From: Betaproteobacteria bacterium
Lineage (GTDB): Bacteria > Pseudomonadota > Gammaproteobacteria > Burkholderiales > Eutrophovitaceae
Length of the DNA stretch: 14,475 nt
NCBI GenBank assembly: GCA_009886305.1
Contig: QXZO01000146.1
Coordinates: 1-14,475, forward strand
Direction: 5' to 3'
This document shows, piece by piece, positions 1-6,697 of this stretch. Position numbers and translations under genes: made by a program. The notes under the pieces are model-generated. The model saw only the letters and a list, made by a program, of their open reading frames with translations, searched no databases and was not told the origin of the DNA. The stretch's first letter is position 1, and each line of letters begins with the position of its first letter.

Positions 1-1
1 G

Positions 2-958
2 GCTATACCTATTTCTCTGGGAGACTCACACAAAGGTTATCGAGTGCTGGGGACGTCAACTGATTATTTCCAGCATTTTAGCTACGGTAAAAAGCGGTTA
101 TTAGAATTTGAAGACGGTAGACCGTTTAAAGATTTATTTGATGTCGTCTTAGGAGCTGAGGTCGCTAGAAAATTAAATTATCGACTGGGGGACCGACTAG
201 TGCTCGCCCATGGCGTGGCAGCAACTAGCTTTAGTTTACATGAGGATCGACCTTTTGAGGTGGTGGGTATTTTAAGGCCAACTGGTACTCCGGTCGATCA
301 AACATTGCATGTTAGTTTGGCAGGAATTGAGGCGATACATATCGATTGGCAGAATGGAGTCAGAATTCCTAATTCATCGGCTCCTATTGAAAATTTTGAG
401 GTTATTGATCTTCAGCCCGAAAGTATCACTGCTTTTATGTTGGGCCTGAAGGAGAAAATGGCAACGTTTCGTTTCCAAAGAGGAGTTAATAATTACAAGG
501 GTGAGCCATTACTCGCAATTTTGCCGGGGGTGGCTTTGTCCGAGCTATGGCAAATGATGGGTGTTTTGGAAAAGACCCTTCTATTAGTTTCCGTGTTGGT
601 GTTTTTGGCTGCATGCCTTGGGGTGAGCGCGATGCTTTTGGCATCCATCCGCGAACGTCGGAAGGAGATTCATTTATTGCGGGTCATTGGCGCGCCACCG
701 CGGTTTCTGTTTTTTTTGATCGAATTAGAAGCATTTTTGATCACGCTGTTTGGTGTAATTCTTGGCTCGCTCCTTCTCATGGGTTGCTTATTGCTGTCGC
801 GAAATTATCTGATCGAGACATTTGGGTTACACATTAGTGTCAGTATTTTTACGAATAACAGCTTTTATATGATTCTCATGGTCTTTGTAGCATCGTTTAT
901 TGTTGCTGCATTACCCTCCTGCATTAGTTATTTCCGAGCCCGTAAAGGTTTAGATTGA
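2..958 (+). CDS. ABC transporter permease, FtsX/MacB-like fold (5' end missing)
   Basis: This is an inner-membrane permease subunit of an ABC system. The reading frame is open from base 2 and continues upstream of the window, so the GTG at 44 is internal and 318 C-terminal residues are visible. They begin with PISLGDSHKGYR and contain a large periplasmic domain, followed by three hydrophobic segments (about residues 190-220, 230-265 and 290-315). The end, ALPSCISYFRARKGLD, has the form typical of FtsX-family C-termini. From memory, the GDSHKGYRV...LGAEVA.KL.Y.LGD block resembles permeases of Zur-regulated operons such as Pseudomonas PA4063-PA4066 and Vibrio zrgABCDE. In those operons it sits with a DUF2796 zinc-binding protein, an ATPase and a DUF3299 protein. 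Here nothing of that kind follows; partners could lie upstream. The fold call is secure; the zinc link is inference. Confidence 0.85.
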   Translation, partial: AIPISLGDSHKGYRVLGTSTDYFQHFSYGKKRLLEFEDGRPFKDLFDVVLGAEVARKLNYRLGDRLVLAHGVAATSFSLHEDRPFEVVGILRPTGTPVDQTLHVSLAGIEAIHIDWQNGVRIPNSSAPIENFEVIDLQPESITAFMLGLKEKMATFRFQRGVNNYKGEPLLAILPGVALSELWQMMGVLEKTLLLVSVLVFLAACLGVSAMLLASIRERRKEIHLLRVIGAPPRFLFFLIELEAFLITLFGVILGSLLLMGCLLLSRNYLIETFGLHISVSIFTNNSFYMILMVFVASFIVAALPSCISYFRARKGLD

Positions 959-979
959 GTATTTTGTCCTGCTGTCACA

Positions 980-997
980 ATAACATACGTTTGTTAT
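980..997. repeat. AT-rich inverted repeat after the permease gene
   Basis: ATAACATACGTTTGTTAT is an imperfect palindrome with 8 of 9 pairs, 21 bp after the permease stop. A short T run (ggcTTTTT) follows it, so it could be a weak rho-independent terminator for the permease operon. It could also be an operator for the Sel1 gene downstream. The stem is AT-rich and weak. The palindrome is plain in the sequence; the role is not established. Confidence 0.35.
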
Positions 998-1142
998 GGC
1001 TTTTTGGCGTGCAACATATAAAACATTTGTGATAATGTAACCTTTTATATTGTGAAATAACAGAGCTATATAGTAGAGTTAAGATTAGACGTAGGGTTTT
1101 GCTCATTCAGTTCAAATGGGGACGACAAAGGGTATTCGACTT

Positions 1143-1646
1143 ATGAAAAAGTTGGTTTTCGCTACAGTGACTTTAATATTTTGCGCCATCGGTGTTTCTG
1201 GACATATCTCACAAGCTGCTGATATCGCTGGTTATTTAGAGTACAAGAAGAAACTGGATGCGCAGGAAAGAGCGACTAAAAGTCTTGAGAGTATTGAGGT
1301 GCGAGCCTACAACGGAGATAGTCAAGCGCAATATGAACTTGGGATGACGTATCGATATGAATGGGCGACGGTAGAAAAGAGCGATCGTGAGGCGGCACTT
1401 TGGTTTAGAGAGGCAGCAGATGCAGGACATGCGGAGTCGCAATTTGAACTTGGGTTGATGTATGAATTTGGTGAAGGGGTACCCCTAAACTTAAGACGTG
1501 CGCAAAAACTGTATCAACAGGCGGCGCGACAGGATCTTCGGGAGGCCAGGACGAGTTTGGCGCTCCTCAAAGGTAAGATGTTGAAAGTAGAGCAGTATAT
1601 TCGTAATCACCACAAACCTTATTACAATAAGGATAAGCAGGAATAG
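1143..1646 (+). CDS. Small secreted Sel1-repeat protein
   Basis: This is a 167-residue exported protein built from Sel1-like (TPR-type) repeats, which usually serve as protein-binding scaffolds. The ATG at 1143 is preferred because it begins a classic signal peptide (MKKLVFATVTLIFC..., cleavage near SQAA) and has an AAGGG stretch about 11 bp upstream. The ATG 27 bp earlier has no ribosome site and would spoil the signal sequence. After a charged, probably helical linker (about 35-55) there are two clear repeats: one containing AQYELGMTYRYEWA, the next SQFELGLMYEFGEGVP. A degenerate third copy follows. The tail is basic (HHKPYYNKDKQE). The gene is 47 bp upstream of the cyclase gene and may be cotranscribed with it. 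The binding partner is unknown. Confidence 0.8.
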   Translation: MKKLVFATVTLIFCAIGVSGHISQAADIAGYLEYKKKLDAQERATKSLESIEVRAYNGDSQAQYELGMTYRYEWATVEKSDREAALWFREAADAGHAESQFELGLMYEFGEGVPLNLRRAQKLYQQAARQDLREARTSLALLKGKMLKVEQYIRNHHKPYYNKDKQE

Positions 1647-1693
1647 ATTATTTTCAGATCGATTAGATCTTTACTTTGGGAGGAGGTAAGACA

Positions 1694-2752
1694 ATGAAAA
1701 TTAAAACTTTGGCAGCGCTTATCGGAGTAGCTTTAGGCCTTTCGTTTAGCAATGCTTTTGCGTGTACGGTGGAAGATTGGAAATCATGTGCAGGAAAGCC
1801 CTGGGTAAATGGTACAAACATGGAGACTCCCTTGGGAGAGAAATGGTGGCCAAATGCTCTTTGGGGTGCTGATGACCAGGCGGGCTCGACAAACTGGTAT
1901 AAAAAACCTGAGGTTGTAAAAAGAGCTATTGCACAAGTTAAAGAGGGCCAGACGATGAAGATCGGCCAGCCTTACTCTGGGAAAATGCCACTCTTTGGCT
2001 CACGTACGTTTGCATTGAGAATTCCAGGTTCTCCTACTGGCGGTCCATTTGGGCCCAACAGGGTCATGTGGTATGACGAAATGTTGACTGCAGAAATTGG
2101 CCAAGTGGGTACCCAGTATGACGGTTTAGGACACATCGGTGTACAGGTAGGCGCAGACGGTGATAAAAATGAAATGCGTTTCTACAACGGTGTAACCGTT
2201 CAAGAGATGGAGGGTGCATACGGACTAGTTAAGTTGGGAACAGAAAATCTCAACCCCATCATTGCTCGAGGCATCTTAATTGACGTTGCTAATGCAAGAG
2301 GCGTAGAAGCTATGGAGAAGGGTGATGTCATTACCATGGCTGATGTAAAAGCGGCATTGAAACGCCAAGGAATGAGTGACTATCAGTGCCAATCTGGGGA
2401 CGCGATAGCTTTCCGAACAGGATGGACTAAGTATTGGGCTAATGATAATGCCACCTACAATTCAGGTGAGCCGGGTATCGGCATGGAAGTAGCGCGATGG
2501 CTAACTGAGGATTGTCAAGTCGGCGTTGTTGGTGCGGATACGTGGGCTGTTGAGGCGGTACCTAACCCAGATCCGGCTTGTGTTTTCTGTGTGCATCAGT
2601 TTTTACTGGCGCGACACGGTGTAGCTATTCAGGAGAATCTTAACTTGGATGGTCTGGTGGGTGCAGGTGTATACCAATTTATGTGGACTTACTCTCCTGT
2701 CCCCATTGTGGGCGCCACAGGATCCATTGGTAGTCCAGTAGCTACTTGGTAG
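1694..2752 (+). CDS. Secreted cyclase-family protein (PF04199-like metal hydrolase)
   Basis: This 352-residue protein belongs to the cyclase/kynurenine-formamidase-like superfamily, metal-dependent hydrolases acting on amide or lactam bonds; the substrate here is unknown. The ATG at 1694 is chosen because a near-perfect GGGAGGAGG ribosome site (1678-1686) lies 7 bp upstream and the protein then starts with a signal peptide (1-23, ...SNAFA). Export to the periplasm is therefore likely. Family landmarks in order are GTQYDGLGH (139-147), FRTGW (240-244), EPGIG (259-263), VVGADTW (278-284), H301 and IQEN (312-315). The usual metal motif is HxGTHxDxPxH; here both leading histidines are glutamine (QVGTQYD) while D143 and H147 remain. 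Six cysteines follow the signal peptide (for example CTVEDWKSC, CVFC), which fits disulfides in the periplasm. A strong terminator follows. Confidence 0.82.
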   Translation: MKIKTLAALIGVALGLSFSNAFACTVEDWKSCAGKPWVNGTNMETPLGEKWWPNALWGADDQAGSTNWYKKPEVVKRAIAQVKEGQTMKIGQPYSGKMPLFGSRTFALRIPGSPTGGPFGPNRVMWYDEMLTAEIGQVGTQYDGLGHIGVQVGADGDKNEMRFYNGVTVQEMEGAYGLVKLGTENLNPIIARGILIDVANARGVEAMEKGDVITMADVKAALKRQGMSDYQCQSGDAIAFRTGWTKYWANDNATYNSGEPGIGMEVARWLTEDCQVGVVGADTWAVEAVPNPDPACVFCVHQFLLARHGVAIQENLNLDGLVGAGVYQFMWTYSPVPIVGATGSIGSPVATW

Positions 2753-2780
2753 TTAATGGATTTACTTTGTTGTAGAGAGA

Positions 2781-2806
2781 AAGGGGAGCTTTAGCTCCCC
2801 TTTTTT
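2781..2806 (+). terminator. Rho-independent terminator of the cyclase gene
   Basis: AAGGGGAGC pairs perfectly with GCTCCCCTT around a TTTA loop and runs straight into a T tract (TTTTTTC). It lies 28 bp after the cyclase stop. The GC-rich stem followed by T's is the textbook form, so this should end transcription of the Sel1-cyclase unit. Confidence 0.93.
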
Positions 2807-3146
2807 CATTGGCTGTGTCCTTATCTTATGCCTCTTTTTAGGTTTGGACTTGGCGTTGTCGAAGGATTATTTCGTGTCCAATTACGAGGGGGCGCAGTGT
2901 CAGCAGTTTTCCGTCTGTTGGGCTAGGATAAAGAGTGAAATTGTATTTATTTCTGATAGACAGAATGATACACATCAGCGCTCAATGCGAAAAATCTTAA
3001 CCTCGAGATTTCTTCCTTAATAAGGCATGGGGATTTAGATGCCTGAGAACTTGTTTAATATTTGAAAAAAGATTACTTGGAAAACCCAAATGTCTCAGAA
3101 TGGAAGATTATTTGCCATTTCTTGGGTGAATCGTTAAAGCGAGCAG
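2807..3146. other. Convergent spacer without a convincing gene
   Basis: This is about 340 bp between two terminators of converging genes. I find only very short open frames, for example a 32-codon frame from ATG 2828 with no ribosome site, and none resembles a protein I know. Weak inverted repeats are present: AAATCT/AGATTT at 2992-3011, CCTT/AAGG at 3015-3025 and AGGCAT/ATGCCT at 3023-3044. They have no T run or promoter that would identify a small RNA gene. I assign no function. Confidence 0.5.
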
Positions 3147-3174
3147 AAAAAAACCGCGGCGAGCCGCGGTTTTT
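3147..3174 (-). terminator. Rho-independent terminator of the porin gene
   Basis: AAAAACCGCGG and CCGCGGTTTTT form a perfect 11-bp stem around CGAG, 21 bp past the porin stop. Read on the minus strand, the GC-rich stem is followed by seven T's (the A run at 3147-3153). The A/T runs on both sides mean it could also stop plus-strand transcripts. Confidence 0.92.
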
Positions 3175-3195
3175 GCTGGTCAACAGATTTGACTA

Positions 3196-4536
3196 TCAGT
3201 ATTTGTGTGCTCCGTGAGCACCAAAGCTCATAATGTACTGAAGTATGATTGAGTCGTCATTTTCACCACGTGTCACCTCTTCTTGCCCGAACTGAAGGCG
3301 AATACGGCTATATTCGCTATTAGTCCAATCGAACATAACATCCATTTGAGTTGGATTAAAGCCGTCCCCATCCACGACAGTGCCATCTAATGTGCCGCCT
3401 ACAATATCAGCAGTGGTCATTTTTGCATACCGAACTCCAACACGCGCTTGCGGCATCCATTTATAAGTCGCTGCAACATAGTAACCTTTGGTGTCCTCAT
3501 CAAAATTAGTAGTAGCAAAAGCCTCAGCTCCTGTGCCAGTATAATTTCCGTCTTCGCTGCGTGTGAAGTGTTCCGCAGTGATAGTCAACTCTTGACTGGC
3601 TTCGTTTCCGGTGGGTGCATAAGTGTAGCGCAGGTCGTATGCCGTAATATTCGTATCACCAATAAATGTAACCAGATCCTCTGTTCCTACGCGCCCGCCA
3701 GTCTCACCGTCGAGTTTGTATGCGCCTAGTCTCCAGGTTCCGTTTACACCTAAGTCACCACCCACTCGATAGTATAGAGATGTCGCGCCCACACCTTGTT
3801 TGTCAGGTTCGCCAAATGGGAAGTCGTTACCTCTAAATAAGCCAACGCCAACCTCTTGATAAACGTCTGTTGGTAAGATTTTACTGATCTGAATACCGTC
3901 GTCGTTAAATCCGCCATTAAAATATACTTCGTATGGGAGAGGGCGGCCTACGAAATCATCAGCATGGTGGTGCTGCTCATTAAGGTAACCCAGTGCCCAT
4001 AGAGCTTTACCGAATTTAAAGTTTGCTGGCGCATCAGCACCAGGAAGCGTCTCTATGTAAGCTTCTTCAACTTCGACCTCGGTTTTGCCCTCATGTTCAG
4101 CGATGGCGTATGTCAAGCTGCCATAAAACTTATCATCTACGCTTGCGGAGAAGTTAAGTTCAGTGTGATCCAAGGCCATGCCGCCGTCACCTCGGTGCGC
4201 TTCTTCTCCAACTGAGAAGCCCTTGAGTTCCGGCTCTGTTCGCTTTGAAAATTCTTTAAACTGTCCGTTTAAAACAACGCCAATGGATGGATTGAATGCA
4301 TTTCCTTTAATAGCCCGGCCGCCAGCAGATTTAATTGTTCCTGTAGGTCCAGCACGTTCTGTAGATTGAACAGCCATTTCTAATTTTTTTTCTAAATCAG
4401 AAATCCTCTGCTCATATTCACCTCTAAGTTCGTCCAAAGCCTGTCGGAGGTCACTTACATCCTCTTGCGCGTGAACTGAGCTAAAAGCCACTAAACTCAG
4501 TGTTGCGATGACGCAACGAAAAGTATTAATAGTCAT
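3196..4536 (-). CDS. Outer-membrane beta-barrel protein (porin-like), probably zinc-regulated
   Basis: This is a 446-residue exported protein. ATG at 4536 is favoured over the adjacent TTG (4539); GGGAG at 4547-4551 is the ribosome site. A signal peptide (1-23, ...SSVHA) is followed by a heptad-like coiled coil (about 26-58, LRQALDELRGEYEQRISDL). Alternating beta-strand sequence then runs to the end (...IILQYIMSFGAHGAHKY). The block around FNPSIGVVLNGQF, HTELNFSASVDDKFYGSLT, VEVEEAYIET and GYLNEQHHHADDF matches, from memory, a conserved gammaproteobacterial OMP family often annotated as porin or mislabelled TonB receptor. I see no plug domain or TonB box. The histidine cluster (about 189-191) could touch metal. 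The gene is monocistronic with a strong terminator and a Zur-like double site upstream. Function as an outer-membrane route used under zinc limitation is inference. Confidence 0.8.
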   Translation of the reverse strand: MTINTFRCVIATLSLVAFSSVHAQEDVSDLRQALDELRGEYEQRISDLEKKLEMAVQSTERAGPTGTIKSAGGRAIKGNAFNPSIGVVLNGQFKEFSKRTEPELKGFSVGEEAHRGDGGMALDHTELNFSASVDDKFYGSLTYAIAEHEGKTEVEVEEAYIETLPGADAPANFKFGKALWALGYLNEQHHHADDFVGRPLPYEVYFNGGFNDDGIQISKILPTDVYQEVGVGLFRGNDFPFGEPDKQGVGATSLYYRVGGDLGVNGTWRLGAYKLDGETGGRVGTEDLVTFIGDTNITAYDLRYTYAPTGNEASQELTITAEHFTRSEDGNYTGTGAEAFATTNFDEDTKGYYVAATYKWMPQARVGVRYAKMTTADIVGGTLDGTVVDGDGFNPTQMDVMFDWTNSEYSRIRLQFGQEEVTRGENDDSIILQYIMSFGAHGAHKY

Positions 4537-4585
4537 CAAAATCTATCTCCCAATTATGTTATTAGTATCGGTTTGTTTTTTTGCC

Positions 4586-4608
4586 GACATGTTATGTTGT
4601 AACATATT
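4586..4608. promoter_or_regulatory. Candidate Zur box 1 upstream of the porin gene
   Basis: The core ATGTTAT-GTT-GTAACAT (4589-4605) has the 7-3-7 architecture of the gammaproteobacterial Zur box (consensus near ATGTTATAATATAACAT) and differs at few positions. It lies about 50 bp before the porin ATG and over 750 bp from the helicase, so the porin is the likely target. Zur with zinc normally represses, so the porin would be induced by zinc starvation. The match is visual, not scored by a matrix. Confidence 0.6.
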
Positions 4609-4616
4609 TGTGGATA

Positions 4617-4631
4617 CGTTACAACATAACG
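4617..4631. promoter_or_regulatory. Candidate Zur box 2, weaker, paired with box 1
   Basis: CGTTACAACATAACG is a second, weaker palindromic match to the Zur core. Its central 13 bases (4618-4630) are the exact reverse complement of 4591-4603 in box 1. The centres are 27 bp apart. Two adjacent operators could bind two Zur dimers; the same 13-bp arms could alternatively form a hairpin with a 14-nt loop. Confidence 0.45.
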
Positions 4632-5170
4632 CATGGTATTAGGATTAGCAAGATGCCAAAAAACTTATATTTCCATATCACGCGTAGACAGTTATGTCTC
4701 ATTTAAGCAACATTTATCTGTATTGCGTTCATCACGTGTAACTCGCTCTAGGAACCCTGTCTGCCCCTCACTTAGGTGTTCATCCCCCATTATGTTAATT
4801 GGCCTCGATAGATTAGTCCTCAGTGAGCCTATTCATTCATCTATCTGCTTGCGGTGCATTTAGCGGGATGGTAAGGTTCGGCACCGAGTTTCTGTTGCTC
4901 TTGACCAAAAACCGCGAAATGTAAGAAGTAGTTCGTGGTCCCACGAAAAATTGTGGGTTCCTCCAAGATCATGCTAATGGCTAGATCTCAAGTGTTTGAA
5001 TAAGAGTAAACCGGCGACCCACATGGTGTGGTTGTCATCGGATAGTGACTCTCTATTTGAAGTTGGCGGGAAAGAGAACCAAATATGGAAGTAGTTAATG
5101 CTCGATGGCACCACGCTATCGATGAACGTGGGTTTGTTGCGTCTGCTAAGACGGTGCATCACCCTTTACA

Positions 5171-5185
5171 ACACCCTCAGGGTGT
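5171..5185. repeat. Perfect short hairpin ACACCC-TCA-GGGTGT
   Basis: Six perfect pairs enclose a 3-nt loop; a second small hairpin (GGTG-CAT-CACC, 5153-5163) lies directly before it. No T run follows, so it is not a convincing terminator. It may be part of a structured leader of the helicase transcript, 180-200 bp from its ATG. Confidence 0.4.
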
Positions 5186-5240
5186 ACATCGCAAAATCAC
5201 ACACATGCAGTCGCAAATTTTGGGCGAGAGGACCTTATCT

Positions 5241-5286
5241 TAAGCGCATCTTGCATTTGGAAAAATGAGTGTAATGGTAAGCGCAT
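5241..5286. repeat. Direct repeat TAAGCGCAT x2 upstream of the helicase
   Basis: TAAGCGCAT occurs exactly at 5241-5249 and again at 5278-5286, a 37-bp period, within 130 bp upstream of the helicase start. Such spaced direct repeats can be regulator sites, but I recognise no regulator for this sequence. Confidence 0.4.
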
Positions 5287-5366
5287 GCACGTCAGATACA
5301 TGAATCAGGCCGTGAATAGGTAGCGTCTACAGCGTTACGAGGCACGTCCACAATAAGGAAGGCAAT

Positions 5367-6578
5367 ATGAAAAATTTTCAGGATATGGAGTTACCCAATC
5401 AATTACTAGAAACGCTGCAGGCTATGAAGTTCAGTCAGCCAACGCCGATTCAAGTGGAGGCTATACCGCCGGCGCTAGAGGGTAAGGATATTCTCGGTTC
5501 AGCGCAAACGGGAACAGGTAAAACGGCAGCATTTGGAATACCGCTAATAGCAAGATTGTTAGCTAATCCGCAAGGGTCTGCGCTAGTGATGACGCCGACA
5601 CGCGAGTTAGCGACACAAGTGTTGAGTCAGCTAAGATTGATGTTAGGGAAATCAAGGAATATAAAGACTGCGTTACTGATTGGTGGCGACTCAATGTCAA
5701 AGCAGATACGCCAAATAAGAGATCGACCGCGTATCATCGTCGGGACTCCAGGTCGTATCAACGATCACTTAGATCGAGGTATATTGAAGCTTAAGCACGC
5801 AGACTTTTTGGTGTTAGATGAGACGGATCGTATGCTTGATGCTGGTTTTACTGTTCAAATTGAAAAAGTGATGAGTTTCCTAGCACCGCAGAGACAGACT
5901 CTCTTGTTCTCCGCTACCGTTGCGCCGAATATTGCCCGTATTGCTGAGAAATATTTAAAAGACCCGGTTCGAATCTCAGTAAGTAAATCATCTGCGCCGG
6001 CGCCGAATATTAAACAAGATACCATGCGTGTAAGTGATGGTGCTAAATATACCTCGTTACTAGATAGCCTCAATGATCGTGATGGATCCATTATTGTGTT
6101 CGTTAAAACGAAACACGGCACAGAAAAAATGGCTAAACGATTATCCAAGGAAGGGCATAGTGCCGATGCAATCCATGGGGACTTAAAGCAAAATAAGAGA
6201 GATCGTGTGATTGCGTCGTTTAGAAATAAAAAATATCGAATTCTTGTGGCTACAGATGTAGCGGCGCGTGGTCTAGATATTCCTCATATCGAACATGTCA
6301 TTAATTACGATCTACCACAGTGTGCTGAAGACTATGTGCATCGGATTGGCCGCACGGCTCGAGCGGGTGCAACGGGATCAGCTTTGAGTTTTATAACTCC
6401 CGGCGATCGAGGTAAGTGGAGTGCTATAGAACGTTTGCTGAATCCGGGCGCGAAAAAGGACGCCAAGCCAAAGCGATCTCCACGAAAACGCACATCGAAT
6501 GCGGGACCTAGAGGAGACGTCGTAGCGTTTCGTCGCGATAAGAAAAAGAAGTGGTCACCGTCCAAGAGAGCCGCTTAA
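5367..6578 (+). CDS. DEAD-box ATP-dependent RNA helicase, RhlE-like, with DETD motif
   Basis: This is a 403-residue cytoplasmic RNA helicase, of a family that unwinds short RNA duplexes in ribosome assembly or mRNA decay. All motifs are present in order: Q motif (FSQPTPIQ, 22-29), I (AQTGTGKT, 46-53), Ia (PTREL, 77-81), GG (106-107), Ib (TPGR, 127-130), II (151-154), III (SAT, 182-184), IV (IIVFVKT, 242-248), V (ATDVAARGLDI) and VI (HRIGRTAR, 325-332). Motif II is DETD instead of DEAD; the alanine codon is ACG, one transition from GCG. A lysine/arginine-rich tail (about 360-403) probably binds RNA. The ATG at 5367 has AAGGAAGG 4 bp upstream. It stands alone between long spacers, so a long leader, common for cold-induced helicases, is possible. 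Assignment to RhlE rather than DbpA, SrmB or DeaD rests on size and the short basic tail. Confidence 0.95.
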   Translation: MKNFQDMELPNQLLETLQAMKFSQPTPIQVEAIPPALEGKDILGSAQTGTGKTAAFGIPLIARLLANPQGSALVMTPTRELATQVLSQLRLMLGKSRNIKTALLIGGDSMSKQIRQIRDRPRIIVGTPGRINDHLDRGILKLKHADFLVLDETDRMLDAGFTVQIEKVMSFLAPQRQTLLFSATVAPNIARIAEKYLKDPVRISVSKSSAPAPNIKQDTMRVSDGAKYTSLLDSLNDRDGSIIVFVKTKHGTEKMAKRLSKEGHSADAIHGDLKQNKRDRVIASFRNKKYRILVATDVAARGLDIPHIEHVINYDLPQCAEDYVHRIGRTARAGATGSALSFITPGDRGKWSAIERLLNPGAKKDAKPKRSPRKRTSNAGPRGDVVAFRRDKKKKWSPSKRAA

Positions 6579-6597
6579 TTTTTCTTTAATATTGTGA

Positions 6598-6627
6598 TTG
6601 AATTTTGAGTGTTTATTTTTCTATAAA
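6598..6627 (+). promoter_or_regulatory. Candidate sigma-70 promoter for the hupE-PCuAC unit
   Basis: A TTGAAT -35 box (6598-6603) and a TATAAA -10 box (6622-6627) are separated by 18 bp. Transcription would start near 6634, exactly where the stem-loop of the next entry begins. This is the best box pair in the 119-bp gap; it is a visual match only. Confidence 0.45.
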
Positions 6628-6633
6628 ATTGCA

Positions 6634-6670
6634 CAACACCGTCGTCCGGTATACGCGATGACTGGTGTTG
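6634..6670 (+). promoter_or_regulatory. Stem-loop in the 5' leader of the HupE gene
   Basis: CAACACC (6634-6640) pairs with GGTGTTG (6664-6670), and GTCGTC (6641-6646) pairs with GATGAC (6657-6662). This makes a 13-bp stem with one G-U pair, one bulged T (6663) and the 10-nt loop CGGTATACGC. It ends 14 nt before the GAGGAG ribosome site and has no T run, so it is not a terminator. It may protect the 5' end of the mRNA, be a protein-binding RNA element, or act as a DNA operator. Confidence 0.5.
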
Positions 6671-6697
6671 ATAAATTGTAATTTGAGGAGATATCTG

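Larger units (their letters stand above)
4640..5354. other. Long spacer before the helicase, no secure gene
   Basis: About 0.7 kb separates the porin regulatory sites from the helicase ribosome site. Open frames on both strands are short and unlike known proteins. The least unlikely are a histidine-rich 52-codon frame at 5085-5243 (plus; weak AAAGAG upstream) and a roughly 30-codon minus-strand frame in the 4690-4790 area. Structured elements include CCCAC/GTGGG (4940-4957), GGTG/CACC (5153-5163), ACACCC/GGGTGT (5171-5185) and a 9-bp direct repeat (5241-5286). No signature of tmRNA, 6S, RNase P, SRP RNA or tRNA was found. Possible contents are a long helicase leader, a small RNA or a decayed gene; none is supported. 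Confidence 0.45.

Noticed and set aside
1023..1060. TGTGA half-sites as CRP sites before the small Sel1 gene
   Set aside because: Only half-sites are present; the second half TCACA is missing in each case.
2828..2926. 32-codon frame after the cyclase terminator
   Set aside because: No ribosome site or promoter and no family resemblance; too short to support.
3196..4536. Porin gene as a TonB-dependent receptor
   Set aside because: About 446 residues with no plug domain or TonB box; the coiled-coil N-terminus and size fit a porin-like barrel instead.
4633..4863. 76-codon plus-strand frame next to the Zur-like sites, and a short minus-strand frame overlapping it
   Set aside because: No ribosome site, arginine/serine/cysteine-rich random-looking translations and no recognisable domain; kept only as part of the unexplained spacer.
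4861..4920. GGTTCGGCACC as the T-arm of a tRNA
   Set aside because: No acceptor, D or anticodon arm can be drawn around it.
4974..5162. 62-codon minus-strand frame
   Set aside because: Composition is unlike a real protein, it has no ribosome site, and it overlaps a plus-strand frame of equal weakness.
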